A stretch of 64,000 nt of DNA, taken from Rhabditoides inermis (Eukaryota; Nematoda; Chromadorea; Rhabditida; Rhabditidae). The DNA is taken from positions 558,001-622,000 of the forward strand of contig CAWZYM010000139.1 in the NCBI GenBank assembly GCA_963966185.1, given 5' to 3'. The notes below the pieces were generated by a model, which worked only from the letters and a program-made list of their open reading frames with translations, made no database searches and was not told the DNA's origin. Made by a program: the position numbers and the translations under genes. The number at the start of each line of letters is the position of its first letter. Position 1 is the stretch's first letter. Positions 49,377-63,400 of this stretch are shown here, piece after piece.

Positions 49377-52300
49377 GCACACAACGGTCCTGTATCTTCG
49401 CAGGAGTCAAGCTTCAGATAGCTACAACCGATCCTAGATCGGTCGTCGAATATGCACAGACAGAAAACATCGTTTTTCGTTACGAAAAAGCCCATTGTTT
49501 TTTTCATACATTTCGGGTTTTTCAAAAAGTATATTTTGAATGCGAATAGAAGGCCCAGTTGCAATTGTGTATAACTCTCACAAGTGCTTGTGAATGAAAA
49601 GTTATCGTTCATCTCTCTCTTTCTCCCCCTCTCTCCCTCTTTTCTCTTGCCCCAGTCTCCTCGCTACCAAGGGCAAGAGCACCATGTATTTTGAAACGTG
49701 AGCACACAACGGTCCTGTATCTTCGCAGGAGTCAAGCTTCAGATAGCTACAACCGATCCTAGATCGGTCGTCGAATATGCACAGACAGAAAACATCGATT
49801 TTCGTTACGAAAAAGCCCATTGTTTTTTTTCATACATTTCGGGTTTTTCAAAAAGTATAATTTGAATGCGAATAGAAGACCCAGTTGCAGTTGTGTATAA
49901 CTCTCACAAGTGCTTGTGAATGAAAAAAGTAATCGTTCATCTCTCTCTTTCTCCCCCTCTCTCCCTCTCTTCTCTTGCAGCAGTCTCCTCGCTACCAAGG
50001 GCGAGAGCACCATGTATTTTGAAACGTGAGCACACAACGGTCCTGTATCTTTGCAGGAGTCAAGCTTCAGATAGATACAACCGATCCTAGATCGGTCGTC
50101 GAATATGCACAGACAGAACACCTCGATTTACGTTAGGAAGAAGCCCATTGTTTTTTCATACATTTCGGGTTTTTCAAAAAGTATAATTTGAATGCGAATA
50201 GAAGACCCAGTTGCAGTTGTGTATAACTCTCACAAGTGCTTGTGAATGAAAAAAGTAATCGTTCATCTCTCTCTTTCTCCCCCTCTCTCCCTCTTTTCTC
50301 TTGCCCCAGTCTCCTCGCTACCAAGGGCAAGAGCACCATGTATTTTGAAACGTGAGCACACAACGGTCCTGTATCTTCGCAGGAGTCAAGCTTCAGATAG
50401 CTACAACCGATCCTAGATCGGTCGTCGAATATGCACAGACAGAACACCTCGATCTACCTTTACGAAGAAGACCATTGTTTATTGTATTTCAGACATTTCG
50501 GGTTTTTCAAAAAGTATATTTTGAATGCGAATAGAAGGCCCAGTTGCAATTGTGAATAACTCTCACAAGTGCTTGTGAATGAAAAGTTATCGTTCATCTC
50601 TCTCTTTCTCCCCCTCTCTCCCTCTTTTCTCTTGCCCCAGTCTCCTCGCTACCAAGGGCAAGAGCACCATGTATTTTGAAACGTGAGCACACAACGGTCC
50701 TGTATCTTCGCAGGAGTCAAGCTTCAGATAGCTACAACCGATCCTAGATCGGTCGTCGAATATGCACAGACAGAAAACATCGATTTTCGTTACGAAAAAG
50801 CCCATTGTTTTTTTCATACATTTCGGGTTTTTCAAAAAGTATAATTTGAATGCGAATAGAAGACCCAGTTGCAGTTGTGTATAACTCTCACAAGTGCTTG
50901 TGAATGAAAAAAGTAATCGTTCATCTCTCTCTTTCTCCCCCTCTCTCCCTCTCTTCTCTTGCAGCAGTCTCCTCGCTACCAAGGGCGAGAGCACCATGTA
51001 TTTTGTAACGTGAGCACACAACGGTCCTGTATCTTTGCAGGAGTCAAGCTTCAGATAGATACAACCGATCCTAGATCGGTCGTCGAATATGCACAGACAG
51101 AACACCTCGATTTACGTTAGGAAGAAGCCCATTGTTTTTTTTTCAGAAATTTCGGGTTTTTCTGAAAGTATAATTTGAATGCAAATAGAAGACCCAGTTG
51201 CAGTTGTGTCCAACTCTCACAAGTGCTTGTGAATGAAAAAGTTATCGTTTATCTCTCTCTTTCTCCCCTTCTCTCCCTCTCTTCCCTTGCCCCAGTCTCC
51301 TCGCTACCAAGGGCGAGAGCACCATGTATTTTGAAACGTGAGCACACAACGGTCCTGTATCTTCGCGGGAGTCAAGCTTCAGATAGCTACAACCGATCCT
51401 AGTTCGGTCGTCGAATATGCACAGACAGAACACCTCGATCTACCTTTACAAAGAAGACCATTGTTTATTGTATTTCAAATATTTCGGGTTTTTCAAAAAG
51501 TACATTTTGAATGCGAATAGAAGGCCCAGTTGCAGTTGTGTATAGTTCTCGCAAGTGCTTGTGAATGAAAAGTTATCGTTCATCTCTCTCTTTCTCCCCC
51601 TCTCTCCCTCTCTTCTCTTGCCCCAGTCTCCTCGCTACCAAAGGCAAGAGCACCATGTATTTTGAAACGTGAGCACACAACGGTCCTGTATCTTTGCAGG
51701 AGTCAAGCTTCAGATAGCTACAACCGATCCTAGATCGGTCGTCGAATATGCACAGACAGAACACCTCGATCTACCTTTACGAAGAAGACCATTGTTTATT
51801 GTATTTCAGACATTTCGGGTTTTTCAAAAAGTATATTTTGAATGCGAATAGAAGACCCAGTTGCAGTTGTGTATAACTCTCACAAGTGCTTGTAGATGAA
51901 AAAAAGTAATCGTTCATCTCTCTCTTTCTCCCCCTCTCTCCCTCTCTTCTCTTGCAGCAGTCTCCTCGCTACCAAGGGCGAGAGCACCATGTATTTTGAA
52001 ACGTGAGCACACAACGGTCCTGTATCTTTGCAGGAGTCAAGCTTCAGATAGATACAACCGATCCTAGATCGGTCGTCGAATATGCACAGACAGAACACCT
52101 CGATTTACGTTAGGAAGAAGCCCATTGTTTTTTTTCAGACATTTCGGGTTTTTCTGAAAGTATAATTTGAATGCAAATAGAAGACCCAGTTGCAGTTGTG
52201 TCCAACTCTCACAAGTGCTTGTGAATGAAAAAGTTATCGTTTATCTCTCTCTTCCTCCCCCTCTCTACCTCTCTTCTCTTGCCCCAGTCTTCTCGCTACC

Positions 52301-55300
52301 AAGGGCAAGAGCACCATGTATTTCAAAACGTGTACACACAACGGTCCTGTATCTTCGCAGGAGTCAAGCTTCAGATAGCTACAACCGATCCTAGATCGGT
52401 CGTCGAATATGCACAGACAGAACACCTCGATCTACCTTTACGAAGAAGACCATTGTTTATTGTATTTCAGACATTTCGGGTTTTTCAAAAAGTATATTTT
52501 CAAATGCGAATAGAAGGCCCAGTTGCAATTGTGTATAACTCTCACAAGTGCTTGTGAATGAAAAGTTATCGTTCATCTCTCTCTTTCTCCCCCTCTCTCC
52601 CTCTTTTCTCTTGCCCCAGTCTCCTCGCTACCAAGGGCAAGAGCACCATGTATTTTGAAACGTGAGCACACAACGGTCCTGTATCTTCGCAGGAGTCAAG
52701 CTTCAGATAGCTACAACCGATCCTAGATCGGTCGTCGAATATGCACAGACAGAAAACATCGATTTTCGTTACGAAAAAGCCCATTGTTTTTTCATACATT
52801 TCGGGTTTTTCAAAAAGTATAATTTGAATGCGAATAGAAGACCCAGTTGCAGTTGTGTATAACTCTCACAAGTGCTTGTGAATGAAAAAAGTAATCGTTC
52901 ATCTCTCTCTTTCTCCCCCTCTCTCCCTCTCTTCTCTTGCAGCAGTCTCCTCGCTACCAAGGGCGAGAGCACCATGTATTTTGAAACGTGAGCACACAAC
53001 GGTCCTGTATCTTTGCAGGAGTCAAGCTTCAGATAGATACAACCGATCCTAGATCGGTCGTCGAATATGCACAGACAGAACACCTCGATTTACGTTAGGA
53101 AGAAGCCCATTGTTTTTTTTCAGACATTTCGGGTTTTTCTGAAAGTATAATTTGAATGCAAATAGAAGACCCAGTTGCAGTTGTGTCCAACTCTCACAAG
53201 TGCTTGTGAATGAAAAAGTTATCGTTCATCTCTCTCTTTCTCCCCTTCTCTCCCTCTCTTCCCTTGCCCCAGTCTCCTCGCTACCAAGGGCGAGAGCACC
53301 ATGTATTTTGAAACGTGAGCACACAACGGTCCTGTATCTTCGCGGGAGTCAAGCTTCAGATAGCTACAACCGATCCTAGTTCGGTCGTCGAATATGCACA
53401 GACAGAACACCTCGATCTACCTTTACAAAGAAGACCATTGTTTATTGTATTTCAAACATTTCGGGTTTTTCAAAAAGTATATTTTGAATGCGAATAGAAG
53501 GCCCAGTGGCAGTTGTGTATAGTTCTCACAAGTGCTTGTGAATGAAAAGTTATCGTTCATCTCTCTCTTTCTCCCCCTCTCTCCCTCTCTTCTCTTGCCC
53601 CAGTCTCCTCGCTACCAAAGGCAAGAGCACCATGTATTTTGAAACGTGAGCACACAACGGTCCTGTATCTTTGCAGGAGTCAAGCTTCAGATAGCTACAA
53701 CCGATCCTAGATCGGTCGTCGAATATGCACAGACAGAACACCTCGATCTACCTTTACGAAGAAGACCATTGTTTATTGTATTTCAGACATTTCGGGTTTT
53801 TCAAAAAGTATATTTTGAATGCGAATAGAAGACCCAGTTGCAGTTGTGTATAACTCTCACAAATGCTTGTGAATGAAAAGTCATCGTTCATCTCTCTCTT
53901 TCTCCCCCTCTCTCCCTCTCTTCTCTTGCCCCAGTCTCCTCGCTACCAAGGGCAAGAGCACCATGTATTTTGAAACGTGAGCACACAACGGTCCTGTATC
54001 TTCGCAGGAGTTAAGCTTCAGATAGCTACAACCGATCCTAGATCGGTCGTCGAATATGCACAGACAGAAAACATCGTTTTTCGTTACGAAAAAGCCCATT
54101 GTTTTTTTCATACATTTCGGGTTTTTCAAAAAGTATAATTTGAATGCGAATAGAAGACCCAGTTGCAGTTGTGTATAACTCTCACAAGTGCTTGTAGATG
54201 AAAAAAAGTAATCGTTCATCTCTCTCTTTCTCCCCCTCTCTCCCTCTCTTCTCTTGCCCCAGTCTCCTCGCTACCAAAGGCAAGAGCACCATGTATTTTG
54301 AAACGTGAGCACACAACGGTCCTGTATCTTTGCAGGAGTCAAGCTTCAGATAGCTACAACCGATCCTAGATCGGTCGTCGAATATGCACAGACAGAACAC
54401 CTCGATCTACCTTTACGAAGAAGACCATTGTTTATTGTATTTCAGACATTTCGGGTTTTTCAAAAAGTATATTTTGAATGCGAATAGAAGACCCAGTTGC
54501 AGTTGTGTATAACTCTCACAAATGCTTGTGAATGAAAAGTCATCGTTCATCTCTCTCTTTCTCCCCCTCTCTCCCTCTCTTCTCTTGCCCCAGTCTCCTC
54601 GCTACCAAGGGCAAGAGCACCATGTATTTTGAAACGTGAGCACACAACGGTCCTGTATCTTCGCAGGAGTTAAGCTTCAGATAGCTACAACCGATCCTAG
54701 ATCGGTCGTCGAATATGCACAGACAGAAAACATCGTTTTTCGTTACGAAAAAGCCCATTGTTTTTTTCATACATTTCGGGTTTTTCAAAAAGTATAATTT
54801 GAATGCGAATAGAAGACCCAGTTGCAGTTGTGTATAACTCTCACAAGTGCTTGTAGATGAAAAAAAGTAATCGTTCATCTCTCTCTTTCTCCCCCTCTCT
54901 CCCTCTCTTCTCTTGCCCCAGTCTCCTCGCTACCAAGGGCGAGAGCACCATGCATTTTGAAACGTGAGCACACAACGGTCCTGTATCTTCGCAGGAGTCA
55001 AGTTTCAGATAGCTACAACCGATCCTAGATCGGTCGTCGAATATGCACAGACAGAACACCTCGATCTACCTTTACGAAAAAGCCCAATGTTTTTTTCAGA
55101 CATTTCGGTTTTTCTAAAAAGTATAATTTGAATGCGAATAGAAGATCCAATTGCAGTTGTGTATAACTCTCACAAGTGCTTGTGAATGAAAAGTTATCGT
55201 TTATCTCTCTCTTTCTCCCCCTCTCTACCTCTCTTCTCTTGCCCCAGTCTCCTCGCTACCAAGGGCAAGAGCACCATGTATTTTGAAACGTGAGCACACG

Positions 55301-55990
55301 ACGGTACTGTATCTTCGCAGGAGTCAAGCTTCAGATAGCTACAACCGATCCTAGATCGGTCGTCGAATATGCACAGACAGAAAACATCGATTTTCGTTAC
55401 GAAAAAGCCCATTGTTTTTCTCAGACATTTCGGGTTTTTCAAAATGTATAATTTGAATGCGAACAGAAGACCCAGTTGCAGTTGTGTATAATTCTCATAA
55501 GTGCTTTTGAATGAACAAGTTATCGTTCATCTCTCTCTTTCTCCCCTTCTCTCCCTCTCTTCTCTTGCCCCAGTCTCCTCGCTACCAAGGGCGAGAGCAC
55601 CATGTATTTTGAAACGTGAGCACACAACGGTCCTGTAACTTTGCAGGAGTCAAGCTTCAGATAGATACAACCGATCCTAGATTGGTCGTCGAATATGCAC
55701 AGACAGAACACCTCGATTTACGTTAGGAAGAAGACCATTGTTTTTTTCAGACATTTCGGGTTTTTCTGAAAGTATAATTTGAATGCAAATAGAAGACCCA
55801 GTTGCAGTTGTGTCCAACTCTCACAAGTGCTTGTGAATGAAAAAGTTATCGTTTATCTCTCTCTTTCTCCCCCTCTCTACCTCTCTTCTCTTGCCCCAGT
55901 CTTCTCGCTACCAAGGGCAAGAGCACCATGTATTTTGAAACGTGAGCACACAACGGTCCTGTATCTTCGCAGGAGTCAAGCTTCAGATAG
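49377..55990. repeat. Displaced copy of 40190-46800 (offset ~9187 bp)
   Basis: Landmarks 40415/49602, 41815/51003, 42692/51880, 44032/53219, 45353/54540, 46333/55520 and 46592/55779 share an offset of 9187-9188 bp. The interval between the copies (about 46.8-49.4 kb) holds an alpha-beta dimer cluster, a delta and an epsilon. The 48.6-49.6 kb part matches 22.3-23.3 kb at offset 26292 more closely. Confidence 0.82.
53609..54926. repeat. Alpha-beta dimer pair, copy at 53.6 kb
   Basis: Two 659-bp dimers (53609-54267 and 54268-54926), then delta at 54927 and epsilon, as in the other clusters. Confidence 0.88.
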
Positions 55991-57099
55991 CTACAACCGA
56001 TCCTAGATCGGTCGTCGAATATGCACAGACAGAAAACATCGTTTTTCGTTACGAAAAAGCCCATTGTTTTTTTCATACATTTCGGGTTTTTCAAAAAGTA
56101 TAATTTGAATGCGAATAGAAGACCCAGTTGCAGTTGTGTATAACTCTCACAAGTGCTTGTAGATGAAAAAAAGTAATCGTTCATCTCTCTCTTTCTCCCC
56201 CTCTCTCCCTCTCTTCTCTTGCCCCAGTCTCCTCGCTACCAAGGGCGAGAGCACCATGCATTTTGAAACGTGAGCACACAACGGTCCTGTATCTTCGCAG
56301 GAGTCAAGTTTCAGATAGCTACAACCGATCCTAGATCGGTCGTCGAATATGCACAGACAGAACACCTCGATCTACCTTTACGAAAAAGCCCAATGTTTTT
56401 TTCAGACATTTCGGTTTTTCTAAAAAGTATAATTTGAATGCGAATAGAAGATCCAATTGCAGTTGTGTATAACTCTCACAAGTGCTTGTGAATGAAAAGT
56501 TATCGTTTATCTCTCTCTTTCTCCCCCTCTCTACCTCTCTTCTCTTGCCCCAGTCTCCTCGCTACCAAGGGCAAGAGCACCATGTATTTTGAAACGTGAG
56601 CACACAACGGTCCTGTATCTTCGCAGGAGTCAAGCTTCAGATAGCTACAACCGATCCTAGATCGGTCGTCGAATATGCACAGACAGAAAACATCGATTTT
56701 CGTTACGAAAAAGCCCATTGTTTTTCTCAGACATTTCGGGTTTTTCAAAATGTATAATTTGAATGCGAACAGAAGACCCAGTTGCAGTTGTGTATAATTC
56801 TCATAAGTGCTTTTGAATGAAGAAGTTATCGTTCATCTCTCTCTTTCTCCCCTTCTCTCCCTCTCTTCTCTTGCCCCAGTCTCCTCGCTATTAAGGGCGA
56901 GAGCACCATGTATTTTGAAACGTGAGCACACAACGGTCCTGTAACTTTGCAGGAGTCAAGCTTCAGATAGATACAACCGATCCTAGATTGGTCGTCGAAT
57001 ATGCACAGACAGAACACCTCGATTTACGTTAGGAAGAAGACCATTGTTTTTTTCAGACATTTCGGGTTTTTCTGAAAGTATAATTTGAATGCAAATAGA

Positions 57100-59300
57100 A
57101 GACCCAGTTGCAGTTGTGTATAACTCTCACAAATGCTTGTGAATGAAAAGTTATCGTTCATCTCTCTCTTTCTCCCCCTCTCTCCCTCTCTTCTCTTGCC
57201 CCAGTCTCCTCGCTACCAAGGGCGAGAGCACCATGTAATTTGAAACGTGAGCACACAACGGTCCTGTATCTTCGCAGGAGTCAAGCTTCAGATAGCTACA
57301 ACCGATCCTAGATCTGTCGTCGAATATGCACAGACAGAACTCATCGATTTTCGTTACGAAAAAGCCGATTGTTTTTTTCAGACATTTCGGGTTTTTCAAA
57401 AAGTATAATTTGAATGCGAATAGAAGACCCAATTGCAGTTGTGTATAACACTCACACTTGTTCGTGAATGAAAAAAATATCGTTCATCTCTCTCTGTCTC
57501 CCCCTCTCTCCCTCTCTTCCCTTGCCCCAGTCTCCTCGCTACCAAGGGCGAGAGCACCATGTATTTTGAAACGTGAGCACTGTATTTCAGACTTTTCGGG
57601 TTTTTCAAAAAGTATATTTTGAATGCGAATAGAAGACCCAGTTGCAGTTGTGTATAACTCTCACAAGTGCTTTTGAATGAAAAAGTTATCGTTTATCTCT
57701 CTCTTTCTCCCCCTCTCTACCTCTCTTCTCTTGCCCCAGTCTCCTCGCTACCAAGGGCAAGAGCACCATGTATTTTGAAACGTGAGCACACAACGGTCCT
57801 GTATCTTCGCAGGAGTCAAGCTTCAGATAGCTACAACCGATCCTAGATCGGTCGTCGAATATGCACAGACAGAAAACATCGATTTTCGTTACGAAAAAGC
57901 CCATTGTTTTTCTCAGACATTTCGGGTTTTTCAAAATGTATAATTTGAATGCGAACAGAAGACCCAGTTGCAGTTGTGTATAATTCTCATAAGTGCTTTT
58001 GAATGAACAAGTTATCGTTCATCTCTCTCTTTCTCCTCTTCTCTCCCTCTCTTCTCTTGCCCCAGTCTCCTCGCTACCAAGGGCGAGAGCACCATGTATT
58101 TTGAAACGTGAGCACACAACGGTCCTGTATCTTTGCAGGAGTCAAGCTTCAGATAGATACAACCGATCCTAGATTGGTCGTCGAATATGCACAGACAGAA
58201 CACCTCGATTTACGTTAGGAAGAAGCCCATTGTTTTTTTCAGACATTTCGGGTTTTTCTGAAAGTATAATTTGAATGCAAATAGAAGACCCAGTTGCAGT
58301 TGTGTCCAACTCTCACAAGTGCTTGTGAATCAAAAAGTTATCGTTTATCTCTCTCTTTCTCCCCCTCTCTACCTCTCTTCTCTTGCCCCAGTCTTCTCGC
58401 TACCAAGGGCAAGAGCACCATGTATTTTGAAACGTGAGCACACAACGGTCCTGTATCTTTGCAAGAGTCAAGCTTCAGATAGCTACAACCGATCCTAGAT
58501 CGGTCGTCGAATATGCACAGACAGAACTCATCGATTTTCGTTACGAAAAAGCCCAATGTTTTTTTTTCAGACAGTTCGGGTTTTTCAAAAGGATACTTTG
58601 ATTGCGAATAGAAGACTCAATCGCAGTTGTGTATAACTCTCACAAGTGCTTGTGAATGAAAAAGTTATCGTTCATCTCTCTCTTTCTCCCCTTCTCTCCC
58701 TCTCTTCCGTTGCCCCAGTCTCCTCGCTACCAAGGGCGAGAGCACCATGTATTTTGAAACGTGAGCACACAACGGTCCTGTATCTTTGCAGGAGTCAAAC
58801 TTCAGATAGCTACAACCGATCCTAGTTCGGTCGTAGAATATGCACAGACAGAACACCTCGATCTACCTTTACGAAGAAGACCATTGTTTATTGTATTTCA
58901 AACATTTCGGGTTTTTCAAAAAGTATATTTTGAATGCAAATAGAAGACCCAGTTGCAGTTGTGTATAACTCTCACAAATGCTTGTGAATGAAAAGTTATC
59001 GTTCATCTCTCTCTTTCTCCCCCTCTCTCCCTCTCGTCTCTTGCCCCAGTCTCCTCGCTACCAAGGGCGAGAGCACCATGTATTTTGAAACGTGAGAACA
59101 CAACGGTCCTGTATCTTTGCAGGAGTCAAGCTTCAAATAGCTACAACCGATCCTAGATCGGTCGTCGAATATGCACAGACAGAACACCTCGATCTACCTT
59201 TACGAAAAAGCCCAATGTTTTTTTCAGACATTTCGGTTTTTCTAAAAAGTATAATTTGAATGCGAATAGAAGATCCAATTGCAAATGTGTATAACTCTCA
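57100..59300. repeat. Island of edge-type and damaged monomers
   Basis: Monomers here carry variants typical of the diverged left array: AGAACTCATCG, AGACTCAATCGCAG, and the string CAAAAGGATACTTTGATTGC at 58586-58605, otherwise seen at 13121-13140. The monomer starting at 57536 is only 209 bp because GTGAGCAC joins TGTATTTCAG at 57580/57581, losing about 122 bp. The surrounding array is homogeneous. Confidence 0.8.
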
Positions 59301-60404
59301 CAAGTGCTTGTGAATGAAAAAGTTATCGTTCATCTCTCTCTTTCTCCCCCTCTCTCCCTCTCTTCTCTTGCCCCAGTCTTCTCGCTACCAAGGGCAAGAG
59401 CACCATGTATTTTGAAACGTGAGCACACAACGGTCCTGTATCTTTGCAGGAGTCAAGCTTCAGATAGATACAACCGATCCTAGATCGGTCGTCGAATATG
59501 CACAGACAGAACACCTCGATTTACGTTAGGAAGAAGCCCATTGTTTTTTCATACATTTCGGGTTTTTCAAAAAGTATATATTGAATGCGAATAGAAGACC
59601 CAGTTGCAGTTGTGTATAACTCTCACAAGTGCTTGTGAATGAAAAAAGTAATCGTTCATCTCTCTCTTTCTCCCCCTCTCTCCCTCTTTTCTCTTGCCCC
59701 AGTCTCCTCGCTACCAAGGGCAAGAGCACCATGTATTTTGAAACGTGAGGACACAACGGTCCTGTATCTTCGCAGGAGTCAAGCTTCAGATAGCTACAAC
59801 CGATCCTAGATCGGTCGTCGAATATGCACAGACAGAACACCTCGATCTACCTTTACGAAGAAGACCATTGTTTATTGTATTTCAGACATTTCGGGTTTTT
59901 CAAAAAGTATATTTTGAATGCGAATAGAAGGCCCAGTTGCAATTGTGAATAACTCTCACAAGTGCTTGTGAATGAAAAGTTATCGTTCATCTCTCTCTTT
60001 CTCCCCCTCTCTCCCTCTTTTCTCTTGCCCCAGTCTCCTCGCTACCAAGGGCAAGAGCACCATGTATTTTGAAACGTGAGCACACAACGGTCCTGTATCT
60101 TCGCAGGAGTCAAGCTTCAGATAGCTACAACCGATCCTAGATCGGTCGTCGAATATGCACAGACAGAAAACATCGATTTTCGTTACGAAAAAGCCCATTG
60201 TTTTTTTCATACATTTCGGGTTTTTCAAAAAGTATAATTTGAATGCGAATAGAAGACCCAGTTGCAGTTGTGTATAACTCTCACAAGTGCTTGTGAATGA
60301 AAAAAGTAATCGTTCATCTCTCTCTTTCTCCCCCTCTCTCCCTCTCTTCTCTTGCAGCAGTCTCCTCGCTACCAAGGGCGAGAGCACCATGTATTTTGTA
60401 ACGT

Positions 60405-63400
60405 GAGCACACAACGGTCCTGTATCTTTGCAGGAGTCAAGCTTCAGATAGATACAACCGATCCTAGATCGGTCGTCGAATATGCACAGACAGAACACCT
60501 CGATTTACGTTAGAAAGAAGCCCATTGTTTTTTTTCAGAAATTTCGGGTTTTTCTGAAAGTATAATTTGAATGCAAATAGAAGACCCAGTTGCAGTTGTG
60601 TCCAACTCTCACAAGTGCTTGTGAATGAAAAAGTTATCGTTCATCTCTCTCTTTCTCCCCTTCTCTCCCTCTCTTCCCTTGCCCCAGTCTCCTCGCTACC
60701 AAGGGCGAGAGCACCATGTATTTTGAAACGTGAGCACACAACGGTCCTGTATCTTCGCGGGAGTCAAGCTTCAGATAGCTACAACCGATCCTAGTTCGGT
60801 CGTCGAATATGCACAGACAGAACACCTCGATCTACCTTTACAAAGAAGACCATTGTTTATTGTATTTCAAACATTTCGGGTTTTTCAAAAAGTATATTTT
60901 GAATGCGAATAGAAGGCCCAGTGGCAGTTGTGTATAGTTCTCACAAGTGCTTGTGAATGAAAAGTTATCGTTCATCTCTCTCTTTCTCCCCCTCTCTCCC
61001 TCTCTTCTCTTGCCCCAGTCTCCTCGCTACCAAAGGCAAGAGCACCATGTATTTTGAAACGTGAGCACACAACGGTCCTGTATCTTTGCAGGAGTCAAGC
61101 TTCAGATAGCTACAACCGATCCTAGATCGGTCGTCGAATATGCACAGACAGAACACCTCGATCTACCTTTACGAAGAAGACCATTGTTTATTGTATTTCA
61201 GACATTTCGGGTTTTTCAAAAAGTATATTTTGAATGCGAATAGAAGACCCAGTTGCAGTTGTGTATAACTCTCACAAATGCTTGTGAATGAAAAGTCATC
61301 GTTCATCTCTCTCTTTCTCCCCCTCTCTCCCTCTCTTCTCTTGCCCCAGTCTCCTCGCTACCAAGGGCAAGAGCACCATGTATTTTGAAACGTGAGCACA
61401 CAACGGTCCTGTATCTTCGCAGGAGTTAAGCTTCAGATAGCTACAACCGATCCTAGATCGGTCGTCGAATATGCACAGACAGAAAACATCGTTTTTCGTT
61501 ACGAAAAAGCCCATTGTTTTTTTCATACATTTCGGGTTTTTCAAAAAGTATAATTTGAATGCGAATAGAAGACCCAGTTGCAGTTGTGTATAACTCTCAC
61601 AAGTGCTTGTAGATGAAAAAAAGTAATCGTTCATCTCTCTCTTTCTCCCCCTCTCTCCCTCTCTTCTCTTGCCCCAGTCTCCTCGCTACCAAAGGCAAGA
61701 GCACCATGTATTTTGAAACGTGAGCACACAACGGTCCTGTATCTTTGCAGGAGTCAAGCTTCAGATAGCTACAACCGATCCTAGATCGGTCGTCGAATAT
61801 GCACAGACAGAACACCTCGATCTACCTTTACGAAGAAGACCATTGTTTATTGTATTTCAGACATTTCGGGTTTTTCAAAAAGTATATTTTGAATGCGAAT
61901 AGAAGACCCAGTTGCAGTTGTGTATAACTCTCACAAATGCTTGTGAATGAAAAGTCATCGTTCATCTCTCTCTTTCTCCCCCTCTCTCCCTCTCTTCTCT
62001 TGCCCCAGTCTCCTCGCTACCAAGGGCAAGAGCACCATGTATTTTGAAACGTGAGCACACAACGGTCCTGTATCTTCGCAGGAGTTAAGCTTCAGATAGC
62101 TACAACCGATCCTAGATCGGTCGTCGAATATGCACAGACAGAAAACATCGTTTTTCGTTACGAAAAAGCCCATTGTTTTTTTCATACATTTCGGGTTTTT
62201 CAAAAAGTATAATTTGAATGCGAATAGAAGACCCAGTTGCAGTTGTGTATAACTCTCACAAGTGCTTGTAGATGAAAAAAAGTAATCGTTCATCTCTCTC
62301 TTTCTCCCCCTCTCTCCCTCTCTTCTCTTGCCCCAGTCTCCTCGCTACCAAAGGCAAGAGCACCATGTATTTTGAAACGTGAGCACACAACGGTCCTGTA
62401 TCTTTGCAGGAGTCAAGCTTCAGATAGCTACAACCGATCCTAGATCGGTCGTCGAATATGCACAGACAGAACACCTCGATCTACCTTTACGAAGAAGACC
62501 ATTGTTTATTGTATTTCAGACATTTCGGGTTTTTCAAAAAGTATATTTTGAATGCGAATAGAAGACCCAGTTGCAGTTGTGTATAACTCTCACAAATGCT
62601 TGTGAATGAAAAGTCATCGTTCATCTCTCTCTTTCTCCCCCTCTCTCCCTCTCTTCTCTTGCCCCAGTCTCCTCGCTACCAAGGGCAAGAGCACCATGTA
62701 TTTTGAAACGTGAGCACACAACGGTCCTGTATCTTCGCAGGAGTTAAGCTTCAGATAGCTACAACCGATCCTAGATCGGTCGTCGAATATGCACAGACAG
62801 AAAACATCGTTTTTCGTTACGAAAAAGCCCATTGTTTTTTTCATACATTTCGGGTTTTTCAAAAAGTATAATTTGAATGCGAATAGAAGACCCAGTTGCA
62901 GTTGTGTATAACTCTCACAAGTGCTTGTAGATGAAAAAAAGTAATCGTTCATCTCTCTCTTTCTCCCCCTCTCTCCCTCTCTTCTCTTGCCCCAGTCTCC
63001 TCGCTACCAAGGGCGAGAGCACCATGCATTTTGAAACGTGAGCACACAACGGTCCTGTATCTTCGCAGGAGTCAAGTTTCAGATAGCTACAACCGATCCT
63101 AGATCGGTCGTCGAATATGCACAGACAGAACACCTCGATCTACCTTTACGAAAAAGCCCAATGTTTTTTTCAGACATTTCGGTTTTTCTAAAAAGTATAA
63201 TTTGAATGCGAATAGAAGATCCATTTGCAGTTGTGTATAACTCTCACAAGTGCTTGTGAATGAAAAGTTATCGTTTATCTCTCTCTTTCTCCCCCTCTCT
63301 ACCTCTCTTCTCTTGCCCCAGTCTCCTCGCTACCAAGGGCAAGAGCACCATGTATTTTGAAACGTGAGCACACAACGGTCCTGTATCTTCGCAGGAGTCA

